A stretch of 53,032 bases of DNA from Thermoplasmatota archaeon (GCA_016928095.1 JAFGLL010000089.1:1-53032); one strand, 5' to 3'. Shown: positions 35,423 through 43,811, numbered from the stretch's first letter. Made by a program: numbers and translations. Notes: a model not told the origin generated them from the sequence alone.

Positions 35423-37078
35423 TTGTCCAAACAGAACCCTTTACAGAGATCAACAGGGGAGAGTGAGGGGTGGAAAACGAACACCGACCTCCGATCAGTA
35501 CTGGAATTCCTTGTCGGGAGCATGATCGAAGGGATGATCCATGACAGGGATCAGCTACAGGAAGAGAAGATCAAAGCCCTTCGTTCGGCAGGTCTTGACC
35601 ATGTCCCCACGAACTCGGTCCTACTTGACTATATAAGGAAAATGCGCCCCGATATGGAATCGGCCCTCATAGACCTCCTCAAGAAGAAACCCTCAAGGAC
35701 GCTATCGGGCGTGGCTGTCGTGGCGGTCATGACCTCTCCCTTCGCGTGTCCTCATGGTAAATGCATCTTCTGCCCTGGTGGGGTGGAACAGGAGGTCCCG
35801 ACACCCCAATCCTACACTGGCAGGGAACCTGCTGCAATGAGGGCTGCACAGAATGGGTTCGACCCATACCTGCAGGTCACCAGGAGGATCGAACAACTGG
35901 AGGCGACCGGGCATCCCACGGACAAGATAGACCTCATATTGATGGGTGGTACTATAACTGCAAGACCAATGGTGTATCAGAAAGATTTCGTCAAGGGATG
36001 TCTGGATGGTCTGAACGGATATTGTAGTGCAACTTTCGAGCAGGCCGTGGAACAGAACGAGACCGCACAGCACCGTTGTATCGGTATGACCTTCGAGACC
36101 CGCCCTGACAGGTTGCATCGGGAGGAGATGGAACTCATACTATCCCTTGGAGGGACCAGGGTCGAGCTCGGAGTGCAATCCGTATTTGAAGAGCCCCTGA
36201 GGACCAGTGGTAGAGGGCACAGCGTCAAGGAGACCATCGAAGCCACCCGAATATCCAAGGATTCAGGCCTGAAGGTCGGGTATCACCTGATGCCGGGCAT
36301 TCCCGGATCAACCATCGATATGGACCTTCAAAGTGCCGTTACGGTGTTCCGTGATGATAGGTTCAAACCCGACATGATCAAGATCTATCCTACCCTTGTC
36401 ATAAAAGGGACAAAGCTTTACGATCTTTGGATGGCAGGTGAGTACGAGCCTCTTGATACGGAAGATGCGGCAAAGCTCGTGGCCGAGATCAAAATGAACA
36501 CACCACCTTGGGTCCGTATCCAGAGGGTCCAACGAGATATCCCCAGCCCGCTCGTCGAAGCCGGGGTCAAGAAGAGCAATCTCCGTCAGCTCGCACAGGT
36601 AGAGATGCACCGTCTTGGTTGGGAATGCCGCTGTATCAGATGCAGGGAGATCGGAAGGAAAATGAAAGAGGGAGAGGCAATGCCCCTTCCTGAGGACATA
36701 TCACTTGCAAGAAGGGATTACGACGCTTCTGGTGGCATCGAGGTATTCCTATCGTTCGAGGTCGAATGGAAGGATGCCATCGTCGGATATGCCCGGATAA
36801 GAAAGCCCTCCGAGGAGGCCTATCGTGAGGAAATGGTCAGTTCGGGGATCATCCGCGAACTGAAAGTGTTCGGCCCCATGGTCCCGATAGGAAGGGAAGC
36901 CCTTGGCGAATGGCAGCATAGGGGTTACGGGAAAAGACTCCTTGAATATGCTGGCTCGGTGATCAGGGAGGAATGGGGTTGCGATAAGGTCCTTGTCACC
37001 TCGGGGATCGGTGCAAGGGAGTATTACAGGAGATCGGGATTCGAGCGAATGGGTCCGTATATGGGGAAACACCTTTGA
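35423..37078 (+). CDS. elp3: Elp3-family tRNA U34 carboxymethyl/acetyl transferase
   Basis: The protein has 551 residues from a TTG preceded by AGAGGTC. A helical N-terminal tRNA-binding region (1-90) leads into a radical-SAM domain with the Elp3 cluster C-x4-C-x2-C at Cys109, Cys114 and Cys117 (CPHGKCIFC), then MGGTITARP, ETRPD and VELGVQS. After a Cys-containing zinc region near residue 405 (CRCIRCRE), a C-terminal GNAT domain (about 440-551) ends HRGYGKRLLEYAGSVIREEWG...YYRRSGFERMGPYMGKHL. Archaeal Elp3 works alone to modify wobble uridine 34 of tRNAs, using acetyl-CoA and SAM. It converges on dtdA with 7 nt between stops. Confidence 0.93.
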   Translation: MSKQNPLQRSTGESEGWKTNTDLRSVLEFLVGSMIEGMIHDRDQLQEEKIKALRSAGLDHVPTNSVLLDYIRKMRPDMESALIDLLKKKPSRTLSGVAVVAVMTSPFACPHGKCIFCPGGVEQEVPTPQSYTGREPAAMRAAQNGFDPYLQVTRRIEQLEATGHPTDKIDLILMGGTITARPMVYQKDFVKGCLDGLNGYCSATFEQAVEQNETAQHRCIGMTFETRPDRLHREEMELILSLGGTRVELGVQSVFEEPLRTSGRGHSVKETIEATRISKDSGLKVGYHLMPGIPGSTIDMDLQSAVTVFRDDRFKPDMIKIYPTLVIKGTKLYDLWMAGEYEPLDTEDAAKLVAEIKMNTPPWVRIQRVQRDIPSPLVEAGVKKSNLRQLAQVEMHRLGWECRCIRCREIGRKMKEGEAMPLPEDISLARRDYDASGGIEVFLSFEVEWKDAIVGYARIRKPSEEAYREEMVSSGIIRELKVFGPMVPIGREALGEWQHRGYGKRLLEYAGSVIREEWGCDKVLVTSGIGAREYYRRSGFERMGPYMGKHL

Positions 37079-37085
37079 ACCGGGA

Positions 37086-37946
37086 TCATTCTATCACATG
37101 CAGACCTACTTCTTCCGCATAACGCTCTGCAATTGCGATCGATCTACCGTTCCTTGAGTTCCGATGGAACATGATATTGTCCGCTCCCGGGGTATAGGTC
37201 AGAGCCAAACGGACCAGCTCTGGGACGCTTTCGGCCTTTTCCAGTATGTGGTCAGGTACCATATGGCCGAAGGCGTACTTGTTCCTCATGGCCCTGTCCG
37301 TGAACCTGGGGGCATAATGACCCCCGCCTACCCCGATCGCTACGGGAAGGTCGCGGTCCGGGACATGGAAGTCGTGGGACAGTAGAGCCCTTGCTATCGC
37401 CGTTCCCGGCTCGGGTATGTTCCATCTGCTCTCGTCCGACCCGATCTCGATGAAGAAGCATGGTGAGGACAGGATAGGTCCGTGATGAGTGACCTCGTAT
37501 GTGGTCTGATCGGTAAGACCGAGAGCTTTTTTTTCCCGATAAAGGGTTTTTAGAGCTGCGGTCATCTCATAAGGGGCGGACGGAGGGAGTCTGCCGGGTT
37601 GGCCCCCGAAGTCAGCGTGCAGGTAATTTCCGGGAGGATGTACAGTAAGAGATCTGGTCCCCGTTCCGGAGCGGTGCTTGCTCAGGAAGACAAGCAGGTC
37701 CAGGGGATCGGACGAGGTTTCCTTTATCATATCCGGAAGATATTCGATCATATGGGAAGCTATCTCACGGTCCACATTCTCGAAATGCAGATGGATGCCC
37801 TCCTTCTGATAGAGGAGCAGGTCCCTGTATGAAAGTACCTCCATTCCCCGGAAGTTGCCCACATGTTCCCAATCTACCTCTTCGAGGAGGCGGTCCCTGA
37901 TATTGAGGGATGCCGTATCTTCGGATGAGACCAGAAGGACCTTCAT
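37086..37946 (-). CDS. dtdA: Archaeal D-aminoacyl-tRNA deacylase (DTD2 type)
   Basis: This 286-residue protein matches the archaeal/plant deacylase family. SKHRSGTGTRSLTVHPPGN is the signature near residue 90-107, with THHGPI, FFIEIGS and the metal-binding GVGGGHYAPRFT further on. It removes D-amino acids wrongly attached to tRNA, recycling the tRNA. A strong GAGGGAGGG site precedes the ATG, and the gene begins only 10 nt after the GlmU-like gene on the same strand, so both share a transcript. The functional link between the two is not obvious. Confidence 0.92.
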   Translation of the reverse strand: MKVLLVSSEDTASLNIRDRLLEEVDWEHVGNFRGMEVLSYRDLLLYQKEGIHLHFENVDREIASHMIEYLPDMIKETSSDPLDLLVFLSKHRSGTGTRSLTVHPPGNYLHADFGGQPGRLPPSAPYEMTAALKTLYREKKALGLTDQTTYEVTHHGPILSSPCFFIEIGSDESRWNIPEPGTAIARALLSHDFHVPDRDLPVAIGVGGGHYAPRFTDRAMRNKYAFGHMVPDHILEKAESVPELVRLALTYTPGADNIMFHRNSRNGRSIAIAERYAEEVGLHVIE

Positions 37947-37956
37947 CAGCCCTCCC

Positions 37957-39183
37957 TCAGTGGACCCTCGAGTTCTTTCCTATGGTTCCAGCGGCATGAG
38001 CTCCCGGGCCTATCCGGGTTCCCGAGAATATTATAGTACCCACATCAAGGGTGGAGTTGATCCCGGTCTTCACATCATCACCCATGATCACACCGAGCTT
38101 CCTCCTGCCCGTATCGTATCTCTTGCCCTTCAGGGTCACGGGGACCATGCCATCATCCAGACGAAGGTTGGCAACCTTCGTACCGGATCCAAGATTGCAT
38201 CGGGAGCCGATGATCGAATCACCGACATAATTGTGATGCGGTATGTGGGTTTTATCCATTATTATCGAATTCTTGACCTCAGAGGCAGCTCCCACCCTGG
38301 AGCCTTTACCGATATAGGTGCTTCCCCGGATGTATGAATTGGGGCCGATGACGGCACCCTCGTCGATCACCACATTCCCCTCCAGGTAGGTCCCTGACCT
38401 GATGACAGCACCCTTCTTCAATATGAGCTCGCCATGGATATGAACGTTTTCCTGGACCTCGCCCTGGATGTCGGTCACGATCCGGTCCATGAATATCTCA
38501 TGGGCATTGAGAAGGTCCCAGGGAGAACCGATATCTATCCATTTCTCATCCGATACAAATGCTGAAACGGTCTCTTTCTCCATCAGGACCTTGATGGAAT
38601 TGGTGATCTCATACTCGCCCCTGGGAGAGATGGGGGTCTTCTCTATAGCATTGAAGATATTGGGTTTGAAGAGGTAGGTCCCGGCATTGATCGGCCCCTT
38701 AACGGGAACCCCCGACTTTTCCACGATATCCTTGACGGTATCGCCCTTTATCGTAACCAGGCCAAACCTCGACGCGTCCTGAACACCGATCAGGGTCATG
38801 ACCGTGTTCCCGGTCTCCTCGAACTTCGAGATCATGCCTTCGAGGAGACCGGTCGTGACCACTACATCGCCGTTCATACAGAGGAACGGTTGGTCCATAT
38901 ATCCAATGGCCATTGAGACCGCATGGGCAGTTCCGAGCATCTTGGGCTGAACCAGATAGGATATCCTCACACCGAGAGCTTCCCCGTCCTTGAAATGGTC
39001 CTTGATCGTATTGCCCTGATAACCCGTTAGGATGCATACCTCCTTTATCCCGGCTTCCTTCAAGGCAAGGATCGTGTGTTCCAGGAACGGGCGGCCAGCC
39101 ACTGGAAGCATGGGTTTCGGCATATTCTCGGTCAAGGGCCCCATCCGTACACCCTGACCTGCTGCAAGGACCAAAGCTTTCAT
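37957..39183 (-). CDS. GlmU-like sugar-1-phosphate nucleotidylyltransferase / acyltransferase
   Basis: The protein has 408 residues. The N-terminal Rossmann-like transferase domain opens MKALVLAAGQGVRMGPLTENMPKPMLP with the nucleotide-binding G-x-G-x-R and the catalytic Lys. It carries the metal Asp in MNGDVVV and a sugar-binding E-Y-E-I-T segment. From about residue 245 a left-handed beta-helix of hexapeptide repeats (GAVIGPNSYIRGSTYIGKGSRVG...) forms the likely acetyltransferase. Archaeal homologues make UDP-N-acetylated amino sugars or act on glucose/GlcNAc-1-phosphate, feeding cell-surface glycans; the exact sugar cannot be told. GGAGGAT precedes the ATG. The many N-x-S/T sites in the giant exported proteins would use such sugars. 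Confidence 0.87.
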   Translation of the reverse strand: MKALVLAAGQGVRMGPLTENMPKPMLPVAGRPFLEHTILALKEAGIKEVCILTGYQGNTIKDHFKDGEALGVRISYLVQPKMLGTAHAVSMAIGYMDQPFLCMNGDVVVTTGLLEGMISKFEETGNTVMTLIGVQDASRFGLVTIKGDTVKDIVEKSGVPVKGPINAGTYLFKPNIFNAIEKTPISPRGEYEITNSIKVLMEKETVSAFVSDEKWIDIGSPWDLLNAHEIFMDRIVTDIQGEVQENVHIHGELILKKGAVIRSGTYLEGNVVIDEGAVIGPNSYIRGSTYIGKGSRVGAASEVKNSIIMDKTHIPHHNYVGDSIIGSRCNLGSGTKVANLRLDDGMVPVTLKGKRYDTGRRKLGVIMGDDVKTGINSTLDVGTIIFSGTRIGPGAHAAGTIGKNSRVH

Positions 39184-39603
39184 CGGTCATCCTCCAGAAC
39201 CGGAGTAGAGCCTTCCTTGTTTTTAGCTTTGCGCCCCGGGGCTACCAATTGAAAGGGCTGATAGATCGGGTGGATGTCCCGTAAAAGGATAGGTCAAGAC
39301 CATCAATAGAACATATTTACATTTTTCAAGATGTAAAATGGATAGAAAAATGATAATCCATCCTGACACCCGATAATGGGCTTGAAAAATATATTGTGGA
39401 CATAGTGGAATTTTCTTTACCTTGCGATATTTTGGAATATCCCTGGTCTGTTAAACCTGAGAGGAGTTTGAATTAATAATTTTCTCAACAATTTCCGAAA
39501 AAACCGTAAAATTGGATGGCCAGAAGGAATATGTTTATATAGCCAGCACTCGATACAGAAAACAGGGTAGGGGACGTAGCTACCCTCTTCGGAGGATGGA
39601 AAA
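39184..39603. other. 420-bp AT-rich intergenic region with promoters and a dyad
   Basis: No credible gene was found. The first ~110 bp should contain the glmU promoter and leader. A perfect dyad, TTTACAT at 39316-39322 with ATGTAAA at 39331-39337, lies in AT-rich DNA and could be an operator. The last ~70 bp contain the TATA box (39534-39541), a leader hairpin and the ribosome-binding site of the small gene at 39604. AT content is clearly above that of the neighbours across about 39300-39540. Confidence 0.45.
39534..39541 (+). promoter_or_regulatory. TATA box of the 72-residue protein gene
   Basis: TTTATATA lies 63-70 nt before the ATG at 39604 and predicts initiation near 39565. The transcript would then begin almost exactly at the hairpin AGGGTAG (39564-39570) / CTACCCT (39580-39586), with a GGAGG site at 39591-39595. 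Confidence 0.55.
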
Positions 39604-39822
39604 ATGGCAATGAGCAAGATAGACGTGATGAAGGCAAAGGATATCGCGACCAAGAAGAACCTTAAACCCGGCCGGGTCGTTGGAACCTCCGGGGTGCAGT
39701 TCACCAAGGGCAACAATAAGAGGCTTGAGGTGATCAGCTGGGGGGATTTCGAGAATGCACTGCGTACGAGGAACCTTGCGATATATGAATCCAAGGGCTG
39801 GATGAAGATAATGAAGAGGTGA
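39604..39822 (+). CDS. Small basic protein, unknown, strongly flanked by expression signals
   Basis: The protein has 72 residues, is Lys/Arg-rich, and has no membrane segment or cysteine. It begins MAMSKIDVMKAKDIATKKNLKPGRV; the second half (ISWGDFENALRTRNLAIYESKGWMKIMKR) looks like a compact alpha/beta fold. I do not recognise the family. It is monocistronic, with a consensus TATA box, a GGAGG site 9 nt before the ATG, and a 12-bp hairpin plus T6 after the stop. These features suggest a highly expressed small nucleic-acid or ribosome-associated protein, but that is inference. Confidence 0.7.
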   Translation: MAMSKIDVMKAKDIATKKNLKPGRVVGTSGVQFTKGNNKRLEVISWGDFENALRTRNLAIYESKGWMKIMKR

Positions 39823-39843
39823 GGCATTCCTCACATGACACTG

Positions 39844-39884
39844 TAACTGGCCCCTCAAGGAAGATCAGGGGCCAGTTATTTTTT
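39844..39884 (+). terminator. Intrinsic-type terminator after the 72-residue protein gene
   Basis: TAACTGGCCCCT at 39844-39855 pairs perfectly with AGGGGCCAGTTA at 39867-39878 across an 11-nt loop, followed at once by TTTTTT (39879-39884). It starts about 20 nt after the TGA. This is the strongest hairpin-plus-T terminator in the window and looks like a bacterial rho-independent one; in archaea the T run alone often suffices. Confidence 0.8.
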
Positions 39885-40056
39885 ATATGTTTTTTCCTCA
39901 TGTTGGATGGATCGATATTGACCATTTTACGGTATATTTGAAATGACCGGAAGTGATACGAAGGACTGGGTCAATAGGATAAACAGCAGAGAACCGATCA
40001 ATACCGGTCACCATCTTCCCGAAAAGGTAATTACGAACAAATCTCCTTCGATCATC

Positions 40057-40881
40057 ATGGTAAAGGGTTTGAATGCCCGGTACATTGCCGTCATCGGGAT
40101 CGTTGTGGCGATCATCATCCTTGGCGCCGTTGGGTATCTATTATTCCTTAAATCCGGGGAAGAGGGCTCTGACGGGGACGGGGATGAGAACGGAGGTCCG
40201 AACCGACCTCCGGTTGCCGATGCGGGCTATCCCATCACTATCATGTCGGGTGAGGAGTTGCTCTTGACCGCCAATCGGTCCTTCGATCCCGATGGGGATG
40301 AACTCTCTTACTCATGGGACATGGATGCAGGTGTGGACAGCAATAACGACGGGATCAAGGACAACGACCGGGACGTCCTTGGTATGTATATCATCTATAC
40401 CTATCCCCCCCCGGTCGATACACTGACCTATATCGTGACCCTGAACGTGACCGATAGACCCTTGACGGACCCACAGATGAAGTGGGACACATCCACTGTT
40501 CGGGTGACGATACTCGTGAACGGATCGGCCACCCCTCCGGATGTTATGATGGAATGTCATTATCAATCAGCCACGCCTCTGACGGGCCCGTATTTTCTGG
40601 TGAGAATAAGTGATGTCTCGTCCCCTGAATTCATATCCAACTTCACATTCCACATTGAAAGCCCGGAAGGAGATTCCCTCTTGGAGGGGAGGGTGACAGA
40701 TATCATGGTCGTCCCCTTGAACGCGACCATCAGGTTCATAGATACGCCATCCATGACACTTTTGGACCAGCTAGATACGTTCGATATAAAAGATGGAGGA
40801 GAAATAACCGAAGGATGCCGGTTCTACCTTTACTACAAGGGCCTCATGGACCCTGTGGGAGAGGTGGAATTGAATGAATGA
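40057..40881 (+). CDS. Membrane-anchored PKD-like surface protein
   Basis: About 274 residues from the ATG at 40057. A short cytoplasmic N-terminus and signal-anchor helix (YIAVIGIVVAIIILGAVGYLLFL) are followed by an Asp/Gly-rich linker. One PKD domain comes next: PPVADAGYPITIMSGEELLLTANRSFDPDGDELSYSWDMD is diagnostic, with an inserted Ca-binding-like D-S-N-N-D-G-I-K-D-N-D. A C-terminal beta domain follows. It is probably anchored with the PKD domain outside. The frame opens further upstream at an ATG at 39943, but a TATA-like GTATATTT at 39931-39938 is too close for that start, and 40057 puts the anchor near the N-terminus. Neither start has a good ribosome-binding site. Confidence 0.68.
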   Translation: MVKGLNARYIAVIGIVVAIIILGAVGYLLFLKSGEEGSDGDGDENGGPNRPPVADAGYPITIMSGEELLLTANRSFDPDGDELSYSWDMDAGVDSNNDGIKDNDRDVLGMYIIYTYPPPVDTLTYIVTLNVTDRPLTDPQMKWDTSTVRVTILVNGSATPPDVMMECHYQSATPLTGPYFLVRISDVSSPEFISNFTFHIESPEGDSLLEGRVTDIMVVPLNATIRFIDTPSMTLLDQLDTFDIKDGGEITEGCRFYLYYKGLMDPVGEVELNE

Positions 40882-40928
40882 ACCTGACACGATCTCTCAC
40901 AGCTCTCCCGCCCGGCTCCCGGACCGTC

Positions 40929-40968
40929 GCACAGAACCAACTGTGTAAAAATACATAAGGTTCTGTGC
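40929..40968. repeat. 10-bp inverted repeat between the PKD gene and tRNA-Tyr
   Basis: GCACAGAACC at 40929-40938 is the exact reverse complement of GGTTCTGTGC at 40959-40968, with a 20-nt AT-rich loop. It stands 48 nt after the PKD gene stop. No T run follows on the plus strand, so it is not a clear terminator. Confidence 0.55.
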
Positions 40969-41044
40969 TGGCCTTCGCTTGTACATAGCTGGGAACGGGA
41001 GCCTTATACGGTCCCAACTGGTAAAATGATCATATGGAAAAAGG

Positions 41045-41154
41045 TCCCGGCTCCCGGATTTGAACCGGGGATCTAGGGATATCGGCGGGGTGCCGGAGAA
41101 AACTCCGGTTTCCAACTACAGTCCCCCGCTCTAGCCAGACTAAGCCAAGCCGGG
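41045..41154 (-). tRNA. tRNA-Tyr (anticodon GUA) with a 35-nt intron
   Basis: The minus strand gives acceptor CCCGGCT / AGCCGGG, D stem GCTT / GAGC, anticodon stem GGGGA / TCCCT, loop C-T-G-T-A-G-A with anticodon GTA, variable loop AGATC, and T arm CCCGG-TTCAAAT-CCGGG. The discriminator is A73. C1-G72 is the archaeal/eukaryal tyrosine identity pair, supporting Tyr. Two C of CCA are encoded, but not the A. Exon 1 is 41154-41116 and exon 2 is 41080-41045. A TATA box lies upstream and five T follow the 3' end (41042-41038). Confidence 0.95.
41081..41115 (-). other. tRNA-Tyr intron at the canonical 37/38 position
   Basis: The 35 nt between G37 and A38 must be removed to restore a 7-nt anticodon loop and a 5-bp stem. 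The intron contains a perfect hairpin, CCGGAG-TTTT-CTCCGG. A bulge-helix-bulge for the splicing endonuclease can be drawn only with one mismatch in the central helix (C32-G, U33 opposite C, G34-C, U35-G), so the motif would be a relaxed form. Confidence 0.88.
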
Positions 41155-41187
41155 TAAACGTCTTGCATCCCCTTTAACCCATCCTGG

Positions 41188-41197
41188 TATATAAAAT
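41188..41197 (-). promoter_or_regulatory. TATA box of tRNA-Tyr
   Basis: The minus strand reads TTTTATATA within a GAAATTTTATATACC context, about 34-43 nt before the mature 5' end (41154). Initiation about 25 nt downstream would leave a leader of roughly 9 nt, normal for an archaeal tRNA gene. Confidence 0.6.
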
Positions 41198-41268
41198 TTC
41201 GATATGGTCCATCAGATGGAAACACATCGATAGGGTTTTTTACCAATTGCCCGCTTAATCCCACGAAC

Positions 41269-43761
41269 ATGAACAATGGAAGCTCTTTGACGAACATACC
41301 CGACCAGCCTGTTTTTGTCAACAGGGCAGATGAGAAGGACACTATCGTTCGATACCTTCGATCGGCCATCAACAAAAGGGGTGGTATGGTCCTTGTGGAA
41401 GGGGAGGCTGGGATCGGTAAAACAAGGTTCATCGACGAATGTACCAAGCTTGCCCGTGAGATGGGATTCCTGGTAATGTCTGGCAGGTGCTTCGACAACA
41501 GGGAGTACCCTTACCAGCCATTCATAGAAATGATTAAGGACCACTTTGAAATAGGCAAGAAAGACCTCGAGAGATCGGACATCAACAGGATCGCAGAACG
41601 CATCCAGCATGAACTTCCAATGGTTGGAGGTTACCGTTACGATCTGATCGAACTCTTGTTACCTCGCAATGAGCGATCAACATATTCCGGGAGCGACCCA
41701 TCCCAAGACCAAAGCCGGTTTCCTTTCCCAGTCCGTGAGGAAGAAGGCGAGGAGGGAACGGACGCAAAGAGGACCGGGATATCTATCTACGAACTATTGC
41801 CCATCCTCTTTGAAGAGATATCCGAGCATCAACCGACATTGATGGTCCTTGAAGACCTCCAATGGAGCGAGAAAGCGACCCAGAACCTTATCCAGTTCCT
41901 TTCACGAGATGCCAGGAGAGAGCATTTGCTCATCCTGGGATCCTACCGGTCCGAGGGATCCTCGGTCGAAAACGACCCGGAGGGACCTATCTCCCTGGGG
42001 GATACTCTTCGCAGGATGTCAAGGGAGCATCTCTATATCACTCTGACCCTTGATCGTTTCGATCAGGCAAGGTCCATGCTTCTGGCCGCAGCTCTCCTTG
42101 GTCATGGTATGGACCTCAAGGACACAGGAACAATGATGAGAGAGACAGGAGGTAATCCTCGCCTGATAATCGATTTCATAAAAAGGACCACGGAACTTGA
42201 ATTGCCAATATCAACGCATACCAGACCACCATTGAACCTGGCAGATGGCCAGGTCGGGAACCGGATCTCCTCTCTTGGAGATGAGGCCAGAAGTGTCCTG
42301 GAGATGGCTGCGGTTCTGGGAGAGGGTATTACCGTTGAAAGGCTTTCATCCTTGCTTGAGATCGATCTGGATGGAGTCCTGGACGCACTGGATACTCTGA
42401 TGGATATGAGATTCCTGAAAGAGGGAGGAGATCACTTCTTCTTTGAGCAGCCAGGAGTTAAGGAGCTGATCCTCGAGGGTATCCCAGGCGAGACCAGGAA
42501 AAAGATGCACCTGAAGGTGGCCGGCCTCTTGGAACTCCCTGATAACCTGCAGGACAAGGACACCGGATACGATCTGGCCCTCCACCTCTATTACGGCGGT
42601 GACCTTGAGAAGGCCTTACCTGCCCTGATCGAACGATGTATCGGGTCCTTAAGGGATGGCGACCTGGATAATGCGCTGTCGGTCCTGGACCTTCTGGATG
42701 ACTGCATCGACAGATCTGACGACAATGAGGTGACAGGGAGGATACGTATCGAGACCCTTCAGCTGAGAGGTGATGTTCAGGATGCAAGGGGGAACATCGA
42801 GGAAAGTATGGTCTCTTACAGAAAAGCCATTGAGTACACCGAGAAGAGCGGACTATCCCGGTTCTCCGCCAGGAACAACAGGAGAATGGGCGACCTCCTC
42901 TTGAAAAGGTTCGAATGGGATGCCACCGTGGAGCATTATCTGAGGTCCCTCCAACTATCCAAAAAGATGGGGGATGAGGAAGAGACCGCTCTGTCCTTCA
43001 AGGGGCTAGGGTCCATATACTTGCACAAAGGAGACTACAGCCGATCAATTGAATGTTATATCAAATACCTGGAATTTACTGGAACGAGGACAGGGATCGA
43101 CCATGTACGGGGATTGGTGGAGATCGGGGACATCTACTTTCAGATCGGAGATTTCAACCAGGCCCTGGCCTATTACAAATTGGCGATTCAGAAAGGAGAG
43201 GATGGAAGACTTTCGAACGAGGCTTCCCTGGCACATGTGAAGATGGCGTGTGTTCTGCTCAAGCTCGGAGAGGTGGAGGAGGCGAAAAGGTACGGGGACA
43301 TCATACAATCCAGGGTCCAGAGCAGGGAACCGTCCAAGGTAGCGATAGAGGTAATGCTTCTGAATGCGGACCTGATGCTGGAACTGGGAGAAGTTGAAAA
43401 AGCGGACGAGATCATGCACGACCTTGAGGGTTCGATAGATGGGATGGACCGCCTCCTGCGATCCATAGCCTACCGAGTAAAAGGGATGCTCCTCTCCTTA
43501 CAACGGGACTTCAAGGGTTCGAACCTCCAGATGAAGGCGGCCGTATCCACACTGGAGGAGATCGATGCCCCCTATCATCTGGCCGTCACCTATTTCAATT
43601 TCGGCCTGATCCGGTTCCAGCAAATGGATGTGGAAAGTGCTCTGGAGATGCTGAAGAAGGCGAGCGACATATTCAAAAGGATCAGATCTATGTACTACAT
43701 CAATCGGACCTTTTCCAAGATACGGGAGGTCTCCTTCATCAGGGAGGACCTCAGGACATGA
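41269..43761 (+). CDS. AAA/STAND-type ATPase with C-terminal TPR repeats
   Basis: The protein has 830 residues. The N-terminal P-loop NTPase (AAA_16/'predicted ATPase' type) has F-V-N-R-A-D-E-K, Walker A GEAGIGKT (45-52) and Walker B LMVLEDLQWSE (near 198). Helical lid and winged-helix-like regions follow to about 430 (ARSVLEMAAVLGEGITVERLSSLLEIDLDGVLDAL). From about 480 to the end there are many TPR repeats (for example GDLLLKRFEWDATVEHYLRSLQLSKKMGDEEETALSFKGLG...). The layout resembles STAND regulators such as MalT but lacks a recognisable DNA-binding or catalytic output domain. It probably assembles on a ligand or partner. It sits alone between tRNA-Tyr and purH. Confidence 0.78.
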   Translation: MNNGSSLTNIPDQPVFVNRADEKDTIVRYLRSAINKRGGMVLVEGEAGIGKTRFIDECTKLAREMGFLVMSGRCFDNREYPYQPFIEMIKDHFEIGKKDLERSDINRIAERIQHELPMVGGYRYDLIELLLPRNERSTYSGSDPSQDQSRFPFPVREEEGEEGTDAKRTGISIYELLPILFEEISEHQPTLMVLEDLQWSEKATQNLIQFLSRDARREHLLILGSYRSEGSSVENDPEGPISLGDTLRRMSREHLYITLTLDRFDQARSMLLAAALLGHGMDLKDTGTMMRETGGNPRLIIDFIKRTTELELPISTHTRPPLNLADGQVGNRISSLGDEARSVLEMAAVLGEGITVERLSSLLEIDLDGVLDALDTLMDMRFLKEGGDHFFFEQPGVKELILEGIPGETRKKMHLKVAGLLELPDNLQDKDTGYDLALHLYYGGDLEKALPALIERCIGSLRDGDLDNALSVLDLLDDCIDRSDDNEVTGRIRIETLQLRGDVQDARGNIEESMVSYRKAIEYTEKSGLSRFSARNNRRMGDLLLKRFEWDATVEHYLRSLQLSKKMGDEEETALSFKGLGSIYLHKGDYSRSIECYIKYLEFTGTRTGIDHVRGLVEIGDIYFQIGDFNQALAYYKLAIQKGEDGRLSNEASLAHVKMACVLLKLGEVEEAKRYGDIIQSRVQSREPSKVAIEVMLLNADLMLELGEVEKADEIMHDLEGSIDGMDRLLRSIAYRVKGMLLSLQRDFKGSNLQMKAAVSTLEEIDAPYHLAVTYFNFGLIRFQQMDVESALEMLKKASDIFKRIRSMYYINRTFSKIREVSFIREDLRT

Positions 43762-43776
43762 GAGGTCTTGGAAACC

Positions 43777-43786
43777 TTATTTAATT
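43777..43786 (+). promoter_or_regulatory. TATA box of purH (leaderless-type spacing)
   Basis: TTATTTAATT lies about 26-35 nt before the purH ATG (43812) and no ribosome-binding site is present. Initiation at the usual distance would fall at or just before the ATG, so the purH mRNA may be leaderless. Confidence 0.45.
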
Positions 43787-43811
43787 AATAGTGGATTACC
43801 TTTAAAACGAT

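Noticed and set aside
39417-39858. Minus-strand open frames overlapping the small gene at 39604
   Set aside because: They cover the promoter, gene and terminator of the plus-strand gene and show no family features.
40929-40968. Rho-independent terminator for the PKD gene
   Set aside because: The stem is perfect but the loop is 20 nt and no T run follows, so I list it only as an inverted repeat.
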